Source of the DNA: Candidatus Poribacteria bacterium
Lineage (GTDB): Bacteria > Poribacteria > WGA-4E > WGA-3G
DNA length: 64,000 nucleotides
Assembly: GCA_958295945.1 (NCBI GenBank)
Contig: OY282386.1
Span: 1,054,001-1,118,000, forward strand
Direction: 5' to 3'
A program made the translations under genes and the position numbers. Under the pieces are notes generated by a model, which worked only from the letters and a program-made list of their open reading frames with translations, had not been told where the DNA came from and did not search any database. Every line of letters starts with the position of its first letter. Position 1 is the stretch's first letter. Positions 35,894-44,152 of this stretch are shown piece by piece.

Positions 35894-37807
35894 TCATTTG
35901 TCAGAAAGTGTAAATTCCCACAACATAATCGTGTGGTCCCACCCTGCACTTGCGATATATTTTCCATCCGGACTGAATGCCACGCTATAGATACTATGCG
36001 TATGTCCCGCGAAAGAGCGTATGTGTTCACCCGTACTTGCATTCCAAAGTTGTATTGTGTGGTTCTTCCCCTCACTTGCGATATATTTTCCATCAGGGCT
36101 GAATGCCACTGGACGGAATAATATAATGCCTGCCTGTCCGGTGAGAATACGGAGTTGTATGCCCGTGGCAATATCCCAAAGTCGTATTGTGTTATCTAGA
36201 ACCCCACTTCCGCTTGCGATATATTTTCCATCAGGGCTGAATGCCACGTTACTGACGGCCCCTGTATGTCCTATGAGAGTTTGGATATGTGTGCCCGTGC
36301 TAACATTCCATAACCGCACCGTTTTATCTGCACTTCCGCTTGCGATATATTTTCCATCAGGGCTGAATACCACGCGGCCGACGCTCCCTGTATGTCCTGT
36401 AAGCGAACGTGTGTGTTCGCCTGTGTTAACGTCCCATAATTGTATAGTATGGTCATCCGAGCTAACGATATATTTTCCATCAGGACTGAATACCACGCTG
36501 CTAACCTTATCAGTATGTTTCATGAGAGTTCGGATATGTGTACCCGTGCTAACATCCCATAATTGTATTGTGCCATCCGCACTTGCACTTGCGAGCATCT
36601 TTCCATCAGGACTGAATGATGGAGAGATTACGCCCGCGAGGGTTCGGATATACGTGCTCATGCTAACATTCCACAATTGTATTGTGCCATCCGCACTTCC
36701 GCTTGCAAGCGTCTTTCCATCAGGACTAAAGGTAACGTGACTGACAATATGGGTATGTCCTACTCTTATGAAAGCGTGTATGTTTTTGCCTGTGTTAGCG
36801 TCCCATAATCGTATTGTGCCATCCATGCTTGCACTTGCGATTGTCTGTCCATCCGGGCTGAATACCACACTATTAACGGATCTTTTATGTCCTATAAGTG
36901 TAAGTGTGTGTGTCCCTGTGTTAGTGTCCCATAATCGTATTGTAGTGTCTCTACCGCTACTTGCGATAGTTTTTCCATTTGGACTAAACACGACGCTATA
37001 GACGCGCCCGGTATGCACTTCGAGTTTTTGCGGATCCTTTTTCGTGTTTGCGTTCCACAAGTCAATGATGCCATTATCCCTCCCACTTACGATATATTTT
37101 CCATCGGGACTGAATGTCACACTATTGACTGAACTTGCATGTCCTGTGAGAAAATCTATGTGTTCACCTGTGTTTGCGTCCCACAAGTCAATGATGCCCT
37201 CATCCCTCCCACTTACAATATATTTTCCATTGGGACTGAATGCCACGCTATTGACGGACCCTGTATCTATATGCGTTGCGAGTTTTTTCGTTTTTTTGCC
37301 CGTATTTGCATTCCACAATCGTATGGTGTCATCCCAACTTCCGCTTACGATATATTTTCCATTAGGACTAAAGGTAACACTTGTGACCGCACTCGTATGT
37401 CCTGTGAGCGTGTGTATGTGTTCGCCCGTATTTGCATTCCACAATCGTATGGTGTTGTCATTACTTCCACTTACGATTGTGTTTCCATCCGGACTGAATG
37501 CCACACTATTGACAACCTCCGTATGTCCAGTGAGAAGTAAGATTTCTTGCAGATTTTTTGCATCGTAAAGCCAAATCCCAATGCTACTTGCCGCTGCTAG
37601 TCGTGTTCCGTTCGGTGAATACTGAAGTTCATTTATGTAGCCCTTACCCAGGCGTGCCTTCGCGCCTTCTGGTAATCCCCATGTCGTATAATCTGGTGTG
37701 GAACTTTCCTGTATAGCCGCGTTTTTTACTTCGGCAAAACTGGTCGGTAGAAACACTATAGAAATGAAAAGAAGTATCAAAAAAAATCCTAAATGTTGTT
37801 TTTTCAT
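35894..37807 (-). CDS. Secreted WD40 protein with 14 repeats
   Basis: A 637-residue protein with a signal peptide (hydrophobic 8-25, S-F-A-E). I count fourteen F-S-P-D/N-G-type repeats, enough for two seven-bladed propellers. Repeats are very alike even at DNA level: the block around the words for Y-I-A-S recurs about every 120 bp with small changes, so unequal recombination between blades is likely. The first blade ([17 protein letters not shown]) resembles the propeller start of the sigma-WD40 fusion at 28435. It should be a periplasmic or surface interaction scaffold. No catalytic domain is present. Confidence 0.9.
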   Translation of the reverse strand: MKKQHLGFFLILLFISIVFLPTSFAEVKNAAIQESSTPDYTTWGLPEGAKARLGKGYINELQYSPNGTRLAAASSIGIWLYDAKNLQEILLLTGHTEVVNSVAFSPDGNTIVSGSNDNTIRLWNANTGEHIHTLTGHTSAVTSVTFSPNGKYIVSGSWDDTIRLWNANTGKKTKKLATHIDTGSVNSVAFSPNGKYIVSGRDEGIIDLWDANTGEHIDFLTGHASSVNSVTFSPDGKYIVSGRDNGIIDLWNANTKKDPQKLEVHTGRVYSVVFSPNGKTIASSGRDTTIRLWDTNTGTHTLTLIGHKRSVNSVVFSPDGQTIASASMDGTIRLWDANTGKNIHAFIRVGHTHIVSHVTFSPDGKTLASGSADGTIQLWNVSMSTYIRTLAGVISPSFSPDGKMLASASADGTIQLWDVSTGTHIRTLMKHTDKVSSVVFSPDGKYIVSSDDHTIQLWDVNTGEHTRSLTGHTGSVGRVVFSPDGKYIASGSADKTVRLWNVSTGTHIQTLIGHTGAVSNVAFSPDGKYIASGSGVLDNTIRLWDIATGIQLRILTGQAGIILFRPVAFSPDGKYIASEGKNHTIQLWNASTGEHIRSFAGHTHSIYSVAFSPDGKYIASAGWDHTIMLWEFTLSDK

Positions 37808-37825
37808 GATAAAATTACCCTTTAA

Positions 37826-37876
37826 TTAATAACGGTGTCTGCATGCCTAAAAACTTGTCCGTAGCAACTTGGATAA
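37826..37876. repeat. Partial copy of the 17.1-kb MITE interior
   Basis: AACGGTGTCTGCATGCCTAA followed by GTAGCAACTTGGATAAAC corresponds with changes to the right part of the element at 17024-17190 (ACGGTGTGGACATGTCTAA...GTAGCAACTTAGGTTATA). Only one end is visible, so it is probably a decayed copy. It lies just upstream of the 14-repeat WD40 gene. Confidence 0.4.
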
Positions 37877-37976
37877 ACTTTATTAGAGATTTAAGGGAAC
37901 TTAAGGTTTTCAGAAATCTCAATGTCCTACTAAAGTCATCCTCGTTCCTCACTACCTAAAATGGAATTAGGCATTG

Positions 37977-38273
37977 TTAATAAATAATACCATTTGGATA
38001 GAGCGGGGAACTTGCCCCGACTATCCGATCAAATTCAAGCTGGCAGTTGTCTCCGCTTTTGAGATTTTGAAAAACATCAATTGCTAAGGACCCAAAAACT
38101 TCGACCTTTATTTTTTCTTCCGGGTTAACATCCCGGCAAAAACTGAAGGTGACTTTTGCGATTGTTAGAGAGTTGTGGTCATGAGGAATGTACTTAGCTT
38201 TTGCTTCATGGGTTGGAACTTCTTCAAAATAGGGGTCGGTTATTAGTTTGCCACGCAGATTAAAGTCTTGCAT
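37977..38273 (-). CDS. Small protein with possible OB-fold (SSB-like)
   Basis: A 98-residue protein from ATG 38273 (AAGGA 8 nt upstream; ATGs 2 and 12 codons earlier are less well placed). The layout G-K-L-I-T-D-P-Y-F near the start, T-I-A-K-V-T-F-S-F in the middle and V-E-V-F-G-S-L-A-I-D-V-F-Q-N-L-K-S-G-D recalls the core of single-strand DNA-binding proteins, where the last part reads V-x-x-F-G-x-x-A-x-x-x-x-x-x-L-x-K-G. The acidic tail of true SSB is missing. It is too short and divergent to be confident. Confidence 0.45.
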   Translation of the reverse strand: MQDFNLRGKLITDPYFEEVPTHEAKAKYIPHDHNSLTIAKVTFSFCRDVNPEEKIKVEVFGSLAIDVFQNLKSGDNCQLEFDRIVGASSPLYPNGIIY

Positions 38274-38405
38274 CTTCATTTTCCTTTCTGGCCTCAATAT
38301 AATTTCCATGAAAATAGTTGTATAACCTATGCCAAATTTGTTCTTACGGATGTTTAATAATATCTAAACGTTATAAATGTTATGAGAGTATAGGACGTGT
38401 TTACG

Positions 38406-38864
38406 TTATTCAGATCCGACATTGCGTTCCTGTTTAAGTTTTTCTATCTCTTGTTGCAACGCCTCAATTCGTTGGTCTTGTGTGCGTTGTTTTTTGAGCA
38501 TTTCAATTTCTTGTGTAAGCACTTCTATCTTTCTTTCAAGAGATCGGTCTTTTTGGCTTCGCCATGCGGGGAACCCTATTGCAACGGCAACAAGTGCCAT
38601 GAGTCCATAAGTGAAATTTGCTTGGTGTGTCATTCGTTTATCAACGCTATCAAATCGTTTATCAACACTATTAAATCGTTCGTTAACGGTTTTTTCAAAA
38701 CTATCAAATTTTAAATTAACGTATTCTTTTGTTCTATTTTCAGATTCAGTAACAGCTTCTTTGACGATTTCTCGAATCTTATCAAGGTCTGTTTGTGTAA
38801 GTTCGCTATGTGCGGTTAATGCAATGATTGAAAGTAGTATTGCTATGCCTGTGATGTATTTCAT
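38406..38864 (-). CDS. Signal-peptide, coiled-coil and single-TM protein
   Basis: A 152-residue protein with an N-terminal signal peptide (M-K-Y-I-T-G-I-A-I-L-L-S, cleavage near A-H-S), a first coiled coil with repeated R-F-N-S-V-D-K-R-F-D-S-V-D-K-R, a membrane helix at about 85-104 (G-L-M-A-L-V-A-V-A-I-G-F-P) and a second coiled coil to the end. Such proteins occur widely in sponge-symbiont-like and cyanobacterial genomes without known role. It may form a membrane-anchored oligomer. It ends 90 bp from the IS insertion. Confidence 0.65.
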   Translation of the reverse strand: MKYITGIAILLSIIALTAHSELTQTDLDKIREIVKEAVTESENRTKEYVNLKFDSFEKTVNERFNSVDKRFDSVDKRMTHQANFTYGLMALVAVAIGFPAWRSQKDRSLERKIEVLTQEIEMLKKQRTQDQRIEALQQEIEKLKQERNVGSE

Positions 38865-38953
38865 ATTTATCTCATTTGTGTGAATTTAACGTCAGTATTG
38901 ATATGTGTCAACAATCTATTCGCTAAAAACCCTTAAAAAGTCTTAACTCATGT

Positions 38954-40043
38954 CAGAACTTACGCATTTTTAAAAATTATTGAAGGATTAGAGAGTTGAA
39001 ATCGCATATAATCATCCAATAAACTTTGTTTTAGTTCATAAATTGTTTTACCATGTTTGCGCGCAACACGTTTCAAACAGACCCATACTTGAAAACAACA
39101 AGCAATATGATTTCTTTGGGCACGCAACTTGCGGCATTGACATTTACCAATACCGGTGACTTGTTTGATCTCACGATGAAGTTGTTCAATCTTCCAACGC
39201 ACGCGACATTCTTGGCGTGTCGCATCCGCATCCGATTGAGATAAATCGTTTGTCGCAATATATTCCGTGCGTCCGTTAGAGGAGACTAACCGGAACAACT
39301 TCACTTGATGCCCTTTTGGAAACTTCTTGATGTGCACGTGCTTTCCGTGTTGCGTTTCTGTCTGTGTCCAAGATAACTTTTGGACTTGTTGGTGTGGTTC
39401 AACGCCGTCCGTATCGTTTACAAGACGATTGCGTTTCAGTGGCACATAATAAATCTTAGAAAGTTTTTCAATCGCTTTCATGACTTGCATGGATGCATAC
39501 CAACTATCCATTAGCACCGTCCGAAACGGGAGTTGTTTTTTGAAGACCGCGTTTTGCAGCATGTCTAATAAATGGTCTATTTTGGTTTTTCCATCATGGT
39601 CTTTGTCGTAAATGCGATAATCAATGATCCAATACTCTTGCGTCTTTGGGTTGACATAGAGACACGTTACAATACCGATGCCATCAACGACTTTTTTGTC
39701 GCTACCACTCCACTGAGGACGGAGAGCTTCAATCTTTTTCGCATGCGGTTTAGGTAGCACAACATCATCAAAAGCAATGTGCCCTTGATCATCAAACTCA
39801 ATGTCATCCTGGACAGACTGCCAGAGTTCGCTTGATGGAATGTTCTCATTTCTCAAAAAACGATTGAGTTGATCATGGCTCCATTTCTCAGACTGATCAC
39901 CAAAGTACGTTTGCGTCCAGTTCGTAAAACTTGATAACAAAAATTGACAATAATCGGAAAATAGGTTTTCCTTCTTTTTAGATTGTGTCCATGTAGTCAT
40001 AATAGAATAGTATACACCATTTTATAAAAATGCGTAAGTCCTG
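38954..40043. mobile_element. Insertion sequence, 1,090 bp, DDE transposase, 6-bp target duplication
   Basis: The element runs from CAGAACTTACGCATTTTTA (38954) to its inverse TATAAAAATGCGTAAGTCCTG (40043, split here as the right end). TCATGT flanks it directly on both sides (38948-38953 and 40044-40049), a perfect 6-bp target duplication. It encodes one intact transposase and so may be active. Two MITEs (17636-17735 and 24263-24395) carry the same ends. It sits between two small coiled-coil/WDSW genes in the accessory zone. Confidence 0.9.
38960..40000 (-). CDS. DDE transposase (IS4/IS701-like)
   Basis: A 346-residue transposase. The N-terminal half has a helical DNA-binding region; the catalytic core has D-G-I-G-I-V-T-C-L, the second acidic strand V-L-M-D-S-W-Y-A-S followed by Y-Y-V-P-L-K-R-N-R-L-V, and the C-terminal R-W-K-I-E-Q-L-H-R-E-I-K-Q with the catalytic glutamate, then K-C-Q-C-R-K. 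This pattern is common in cyanobacterial IS4-superfamily elements (IS701 branch); the branch name is tentative. The frame is intact and fills the element. Its ends and 6-bp duplication define the IS at 38954-40043. Confidence 0.88.
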   Translation of the reverse strand: MTTWTQSKKKENLFSDYCQFLLSSFTNWTQTYFGDQSEKWSHDQLNRFLRNENIPSSELWQSVQDDIEFDDQGHIAFDDVVLPKPHAKKIEALRPQWSGSDKKVVDGIGIVTCLYVNPKTQEYWIIDYRIYDKDHDGKTKIDHLLDMLQNAVFKKQLPFRTVLMDSWYASMQVMKAIEKLSKIYYVPLKRNRLVNDTDGVEPHQQVQKLSWTQTETQHGKHVHIKKFPKGHQVKLFRLVSSNGRTEYIATNDLSQSDADATRQECRVRWKIEQLHREIKQVTGIGKCQCRKLRAQRNHIACCFQVWVCLKRVARKHGKTIYELKQSLLDDYMRFQLSNPSIIFKNA

Positions 40044-40074
40044 TCATGTATTTTAACATTGAGGCGAATTATGT

Positions 40075-40175
40075 TAGTACGCCCGCGCAAAAATCGTAAT
40101 CTCATGCGTTCACACACCACAGACAATACATACACGACTCCAATCAGAATCTGGTTGCTCCATCGGGAACATTCT
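40075..40175 (-). pseudogene. Decayed copy of the 3' end of proS (copy 1)
   Basis: On the minus strand this reads P-M-E-Q-P-D-S-D, then after a 2-3 nt insertion C-I-V-C-G-V, a stop, and T-I-F-A-R-A-Y followed by TAA, matching the zinc-binding C-terminus of prolyl-tRNA synthetase (44153-45589). It has no start codon and contains a frame change and an internal stop. It directly follows the WDSW gene at 40187 in transcription order, the same pairing as copy 2 at 42838. Confidence 0.8.
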
Positions 40176-40186
40176 TGTTCATTTAA

Positions 40187-40474
40187 TTAATAATGTTCCT
40201 GATTCACATTTATCTCAATCCATGAATCCCAACCGTATCGTTTTGCCATGTCTTGTGCATAAGTTTGCGCTCTCTCGGTATGTTTTTTCAAAACGTGTGC
40301 ATTTATATCTTTCCCATACCGCATGTGTAACAGGATAGTCTTACCATCATTTTCAGGAATAAATACTGTATCAATTTGCTTGTTTGTAAAATGTATAAAG
40401 GAATTGAGAAAAACTGCAAACCATTCTAAACGAGATGGAGAATATTCTTCCAATCCTGGTGATCTTTCTGACAT
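40187..40474 (-). CDS. Small WDSW-motif protein (paralogue B)
   Basis: A 95-residue protein with a ribosome site (AGGAG, 7 nt before ATG). It ends R-Y-G-W-D-S-W-I-E-I-N-V-N-Q-E. It is paralogous in layout to the protein at 35376-35711, and its last 17 codons recur as a fragment at 42949-43000. No signal peptide, membrane helix or known domain. A decayed copy of the 3' end of proS lies 11 bp downstream, suggesting that the gene and the proS tail moved together when the region was duplicated. Confidence 0.6.
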   Translation of the reverse strand: MSERSPGLEEYSPSRLEWFAVFLNSFIHFTNKQIDTVFIPENDGKTILLHMRYGKDINAHVLKKHTERAQTYAQDMAKRYGWDSWIEINVNQEHY

Positions 40475-40493
40475 CGTTAATCTCCTGTTTCTA

Positions 40494-40868
40494 TTATTTC
40501 AAAATTATGTTCAGAATTAAAGTAACAATTACAGCAAGAATTCCAATACCACAAGTTATAATGAGATTAGTCATTGTCCGCAAGGTGTTTCTTATCTCTT
40601 TAATGTCATCTTTTAGGTCAGTTTTAACTTCTCTGATGTCTTTCTCAAGGTCAGTTTTGACTTGTTGGTTGTCTTTTTCAAGGTCGGTTTTGACTTGCAA
40701 AATGTCTGTTCTAACTTGCATAATGTCGCTTTTGAGATCAGTTTTTACTTCTATAATTCGATCTTCAAGGCGCGACTCAATTTTAACTAACGCTTTGTCA
40801 GTATCTTCTTTATAATCGGTAGATTTTTTTAGAATGCTAAGAATTTCATCCTTGTTAGCGTCTGCCAT
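40494..40868 (-). CDS. Coiled-coil protein with C-terminal membrane anchor
   Basis: A 124-residue protein. Residues about 25-90 are a heptad-repeat coiled coil with six 11-residue repeats of the form V-K-T-D-L-x-x-D-I-x-x. Residues about 98-122 are one membrane helix at the extreme C-terminus (I-I-T-C-G-I-G-I-L-A-V-I-V-T-L-I-L). This resembles DUF1640-like and tail-anchored coiled-coil proteins. GAGGAAAATATC-ATG supports the start. It is 19 bp upstream of the WDSW gene and probably cotranscribed with it. Confidence 0.65.
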   Translation of the reverse strand: MADANKDEILSILKKSTDYKEDTDKALVKIESRLEDRIIEVKTDLKSDIMQVRTDILQVKTDLEKDNQQVKTDLEKDIREVKTDLKDDIKEIRNTLRTMTNLIITCGIGILAVIVTLILNIILK

Positions 40869-41084
40869 GATATTTTCCTCGTCTGGAGGTTTTGACTTGG
40901 ACTAAACGGAGTTTACCATAACAAGACAAAGAATGCAAGTATGGCTCATCTCCCTCAGATCCATTCAAATGTCGCGAAACACTCTTGTAGGAGTAAATTA
41001 ACACCAAATGCGCGTGTGGTGTTCTGCCAAATCAACTCTACCCATCAACGAAGGTAAAGAGAAGCAATTTGGGTAAGTAGTGAT

Positions 41085-41738
41085 TCATAGCCGATAGAGA
41101 TCCACGGTTTGCTTATATAAGTCCACATCCCATTCCGCATTCTGACGTTTGACCCAAACTTTAGGTTCACTCGGCGTGTCGTAGATATCAAGAAAATCCA
41201 GGACTTTCTTGAGGGTATCTTTTTGCTGTGTTTCTGTTTCTAAGTCTTTATACCAAATTGTTAGGGGAATGATCTTGTTTTCTTCAAAATAACATCCCCA
41301 CGACATATCCTGTGCAGTCAATTCAAGTGTGCTGTATGCGATTTCATCACGCGTAATATTGATTTGATTGAGATCGTCATTTTGCCGAGTTTTATCTGTC
41401 TCGTAAAAGCAATTGCGTTTGTGCGCTTTTAAAAGGGAGATGGCTTGTTTTATTTTGTCTTCTCTGCGGATCCAGATGCATTGGACATTTTTAAAATCAA
41501 TAAACTTTTCAACGACATGTCTTTCTTTTGCCATGACCTGTATACCGCAAACTCCATTCGGTGAAGTGGAAACGGATACGTATTTTTGATATGTTGCTGG
41601 ATCGGTTATATCCAAGCCTTTTAGCGATTCGTGTCCTGCGTGGTATTCTCTCGGATACCCTGCTACATCGGATGAAACCAACAAGTCACATAAAACGGTG
41701 CTGCGTGTGCGGGGTGTTGCACAGATGACGTAGTTCAT
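41085..41738 (-). CDS. Stf0-type sulfotransferase
   Basis: A 217-residue enzyme of the Stf0 family (trehalose 2-sulfotransferase-like), which transfers sulfate from PAPS to sugars or lipids. The 5'-phosphosulfate loop is at the N-terminus: Y-V-I-C-A-T-P-R-T-R-S-T-V-L-C. Other family features are Y-P-R-E-Y-H near residue 33 and I-W-I-R-R-E-D-K-I-K-Q-A-I-S with a PAPS-binding arginine. It is somewhat shorter than mycobacterial Stf0. The acceptor is unknown; surface glycolipid or polysaccharide is plausible. It stands alone. Confidence 0.83.
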   Translation of the reverse strand: MNYVICATPRTRSTVLCDLLVSSDVAGYPREYHAGHESLKGLDITDPATYQKYVSVSTSPNGVCGIQVMAKERHVVEKFIDFKNVQCIWIRREDKIKQAISLLKAHKRNCFYETDKTRQNDDLNQINITRDEIAYSTLELTAQDMSWGCYFEENKIIPLTIWYKDLETETQQKDTLKKVLDFLDIYDTPSEPKVWVKRQNAEWDVDLYKQTVDLYRL

Positions 41739-41909
41739 TTATTTTTTCCAAATCTTGTAGAGAAAGAATGAACAAGCTGCTATTAGCACTGTGTTTATCC
41801 ATAGCAGGATCAAAATACTGAACAGTAAAGGAGTATTATGCGATTTCCTCAAAATCTGCTAATTCACGCGCATAATCAATGCAAGCAAAATCTGTTTTTC
41901 TGAACAGTA

Positions 41910-42683
41910 TCACAATTTCAAATTTGCCCATTTCGTTGTGAGCTTGCCATCTGCTTCAACTGCGGCAAATTCTTCAACATAGTTCAGCAAATTCTCCATG
42001 AAAAGCTTTGCCATGTCTTTCGTGTTGTCATCGTTACCAGCGATATGATATTTATCGGGTGCAATTGCCATCATCAGAAATTTACCTTTTCCATAAATTG
42101 CTTCCATGATGACTGGATTTCCCAAACTATCCATCAACACGTCAAATCCACTTTGAGAATTGATAACTTCCCAAACAGTAGGCCAGTTTTGAAGTCCCCA
42201 GTCTTTAAATGATTCCTCATTCATACGGTTTGGTTTGTTAAAGAGCGGATGGTCCGCTGCCAGTATATTAAAATCTGGACTATCAAGGTCACTCCGAACA
42301 CAACTCAATTCAGGTGGCAACCAATCTACATTCGCTTCGTTCTGATCAGCTTGGGTCGGTTCCCAGACAATACCACCATTTTTGACGAAATCTTGAATCG
42401 CTTCTGCATTCTTATCAAGGTTTTGGTGAAGTACTGCGTTGTTAGTCGTCATGCTGCCGATAAGGAAGATTCTATGTTCAGCTTTAAAAGGTAGCTGCCC
42501 ATCTTCAAGCGCATTTGTCAGGTCATCGTACTCGACCTTGAATTCATCCAGTGTCTGACGTAACGCATCAACCTTTGTCCATTGGTCAGCAAAATCAACA
42601 ACGGCAATTTCAGCGGCTTGGACAACCATTGCACTTAAAACGAGAGATATAATACAGCACCCTGCAAACATACGGTAAAACAT
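41910..42683 (-). CDS. Secreted protein with a ThuA/DUF4159-like fold and Poribacteria-like C-terminal tag
   Basis: A 257-residue protein with a signal peptide (cleavage near V-Q-A-A, residue 23). The body looks like a flavodoxin-like/class I amidotransferase-like alpha-beta domain: strands A-V-V-D-F and I-F-L-I-G-S, then A-I-Q-D-F-V-K-N-G-G-I-V-W-E and K-G-K-F-L-M-M-A-I-A-P-D-K. The nucleophile of true amidotransferases is absent. The last residues, D-G-K-L-T-T-K-W-A-N-L-K-L, closely match the end of the LamG protein at 14299-15081. Function unknown; the tag may be a sorting signal. Confidence 0.6.
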   Translation of the reverse strand: MFYRMFAGCCIISLVLSAMVVQAAEIAVVDFADQWTKVDALRQTLDEFKVEYDDLTNALEDGQLPFKAEHRIFLIGSMTTNNAVLHQNLDKNAEAIQDFVKNGGIVWEPTQADQNEANVDWLPPELSCVRSDLDSPDFNILAADHPLFNKPNRMNEESFKDWGLQNWPTVWEVINSQSGFDVLMDSLGNPVIMEAIYGKGKFLMMAIAPDKYHIAGNDDNTKDMAKLFMENLLNYVEEFAAVEADGKLTTKWANLKL

Positions 42684-42837
42684 AAACTCGCCTCCTTACT
42701 TTATATTTGGAATTGAGTACTTTTCATAAACCTCTGTGAGTGAATCAACGTAGAATTCACATGTTGTTTTCTGCGTTTAGAATTCTACCAAATCAACTCC
42801 ACCTTTTAACGGATAGGTAGATGTTAGCAACTTCGAT

Positions 42838-42935
42838 TAGTACGCCCGCGCAAAAATCGTCCTCTCTTCCGCTTGCGTGCCACACACAATACACGACCCA
42901 TTCAAATCCGGCTGCTCCATAGAGATACATTCTAT
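42838..42935 (-). pseudogene. Copy of the 3' end of proS (copy 2)
   Basis: An open minus-strand stretch reads I-S-M-E-Q-P-D-L-N-G-S-C-I-V-C-G-T-Q-A-E-E-R-T-I-F-A and ends R-A-Y-stop, parallel to the last 32 codons of proS with about eight replacements and both cysteines of the C-x2-C pair kept. There is no start or upstream proS sequence. Homology continues a few bases past the stop (the plus-strand GCAACTT words). Confidence 0.85.
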
Positions 42936-42948
42936 CATATTTTACTAA

Positions 42949-43000
42949 TAATATTCTTGACTCACCTTTATCTCAATCCATGAATCCCAACCATAAAGAG
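42949..43000 (-). pseudogene. 3' remnant of a WDSW-motif gene
   Basis: The plus-strand words TAATAATATTCTTGACTCAC and TCAATCCATGAATCCCAACC parallel 40188-40235, the 3' end of the intact WDSW gene. Translated on the minus strand it gives G-W-D-S-W-I-E-I-K-V and a stop. The rest of the gene is missing. It keeps the same order relative to a proS tail as the complete pair at 40 kb. Confidence 0.75.
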
Positions 43001-43168
43001 TTTATCATATCAAAGTTAAGAATGCAAGTCCGGCTTATATTCTATATTTCCTTTGAAAAAGGTTTGACTCTAACAAAGAAATAAGGCATAATATTGAAAA
43101 GCATAACACCACTGTTCAAAATCCATCAAACAACAATCACAAAAACTCATTTTAGGAGACTTCGCAAA

Positions 43169-43435
43169 ATGACTCCTGAGCGTCTGACAACACAGGAAAT
43201 GGTAGAAAAATATCCTAACCAATGGTTGTTCATCATTGAACCCGATATCTGTGAGGAAACGAATGAACTGATATCTGGTATCATTCAAGTCCATAGCACC
43301 TCACGTGATGATATTCACAAAGCATCAAAAGCGTTCATTGGTGGTGCAGCTATAAGATTTACAGGTGAATGGACAACCCCAAAATATCAACATAAACATA
43401 GAATAACTTCGTATAGACCTACAAACCTAAGATAA
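43169..43435 (+). CDS. Small protein upstream of a retropepsin-like protease
   Basis: An 88-residue protein from ATG 43169 (AGGAG about 10 nt upstream); the frame is open 25 codons further but without a ribosome site. The sequence has L-T-T-Q-E-M-V-E-K-Y-P-N-Q-W-L-F-I, then a strand-rich part with I-I-Q-V-H-S-T-S and a basic end. I do not recognise the family. It precedes the aspartic protease gene by 70 bp on the same strand, an arrangement suggesting a two-gene unit in which it might be substrate, inhibitor or scaffold; this is inference. Confidence 0.55.
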   Translation: MTPERLTTQEMVEKYPNQWLFIIEPDICEETNELISGIIQVHSTSRDDIHKASKAFIGGAAIRFTGEWTTPKYQHKHRITSYRPTNLR

Positions 43436-43505
43436 CTCAACTACAACCCTTGTTCCAACATAGACAGTGCAGTAAGGGATAGCATTAACTACTAAGGACA
43501 TCAAT

Positions 43506-43898
43506 TTGGTGCCAGACTACAAAACACGTATAGAATTTATCAATGGACAGATCACAATGGCATGTAGAATTTATGGAATTGATGATTCTAACTATAGAGA
43601 CATTAAACTCGTTTTAGATACCGGGGCAACAATCAGTGGCATTAGTAAGAATATAGCAGTAGAATTGGGATATGACTTACAACAACATGGTATCGCCCAA
43701 GATTTTGATACTGCTGGAGGAACCCAACCATTATCTATCATTCCAGTCACACAGATTAATTTTGCGGGATCAAAATATAAAAATCATAAAGTTGTATGTA
43801 ATGAATATTTTGATGAAATGTATATAAACGGTATTATAGGACTTGATATACTCACGAACTACAATATCAGTATTATAGTAGATTTTGAAATTACTTGA
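43506..43898 (+). CDS. Retropepsin-like aspartic protease (clan AA)
   Basis: A protein of about 130 residues with a single pepsin lobe: the catalytic motif L-V-L-D-T-G-A-T-I-S-G near residues 35-45 and the second hydrophobic G-I-I-G-L-D-I-L near 110-117, as in retropepsin and bacterial clan AA proteases that dimerise to form the active site. It has no signal peptide or membrane anchor. The start is TTG (43506) or the next codon GTG, after AAGGA. It lies 70 bp after the small gene at 43169. Confidence 0.8.
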   Translation: MVPDYKTRIEFINGQITMACRIYGIDDSNYRDIKLVLDTGATISGISKNIAVELGYDLQQHGIAQDFDTAGGTQPLSIIPVTQINFAGSKYKNHKVVCNEYFDEMYINGIIGLDILTNYNISIIVDFEIT

Positions 43899-43910
43899 AC
43901 ACTCTGCATC

Positions 43911-43975
43911 GGCGAGGTTAGGAAACCTCGCCTACCGTGGGGCGAAAGTGTCAACTTATACTTATAATTCACTAT
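43911..43975. repeat. GCGAGG palindrome with adjoining dispersed repeat
   Basis: GGCGAGGTT (43911-43919), loop AGGA, AACCTCGCC (43924-43932) is a perfect 9-bp hairpin. It is joined to CTACCG and AGTGTCAACTTATA...ATAATTCAC, which in inverse orientation also occurs at 23267-23310. Together they form a dispersed repeat unit of about 60 bp. It follows the protease gene and may end its transcript. Confidence 0.6.
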
Positions 43976-44152
43976 AACTTTGATATAAACTCAATAGAAT
44001 TCTATAAAAGACATAAAGAAATAGATATAGTTATTACACCATAAGATATAGAATAAAGATATTCCATCAGAATTAAGACTATATAGAAATGTTCATTGAT
44101 TCTATCAAGAAAATTCATTCATAATATTACATATTTCGCAACTTTGACTACG
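43976..44152. other. AT-rich intergenic stretch
   Basis: About 180 bp of very AT-rich DNA between the dispersed repeat and the proS stop codon, with many ATAGA words. No gene or clear terminator was seen. Its last 20 bp (GCAACTTTGACTACG) correspond to the sequence after the proS-tail copies. Confidence 0.35.

Noticed and set aside
36021-37568. Long plus-strand open frames opposite the 14-repeat WD40 gene
   Set aside because: They are reflections of the repetitive WD40 coding sequence on the other strand, with repeated low-complexity translation.
35894-37807. Regularly spaced repeats as a CRISPR array
   Set aside because: The repeats are about 120 bp apart, remain in one reading frame and encode WD40 blades; no short repeat-spacer pattern is seen anywhere in the window.
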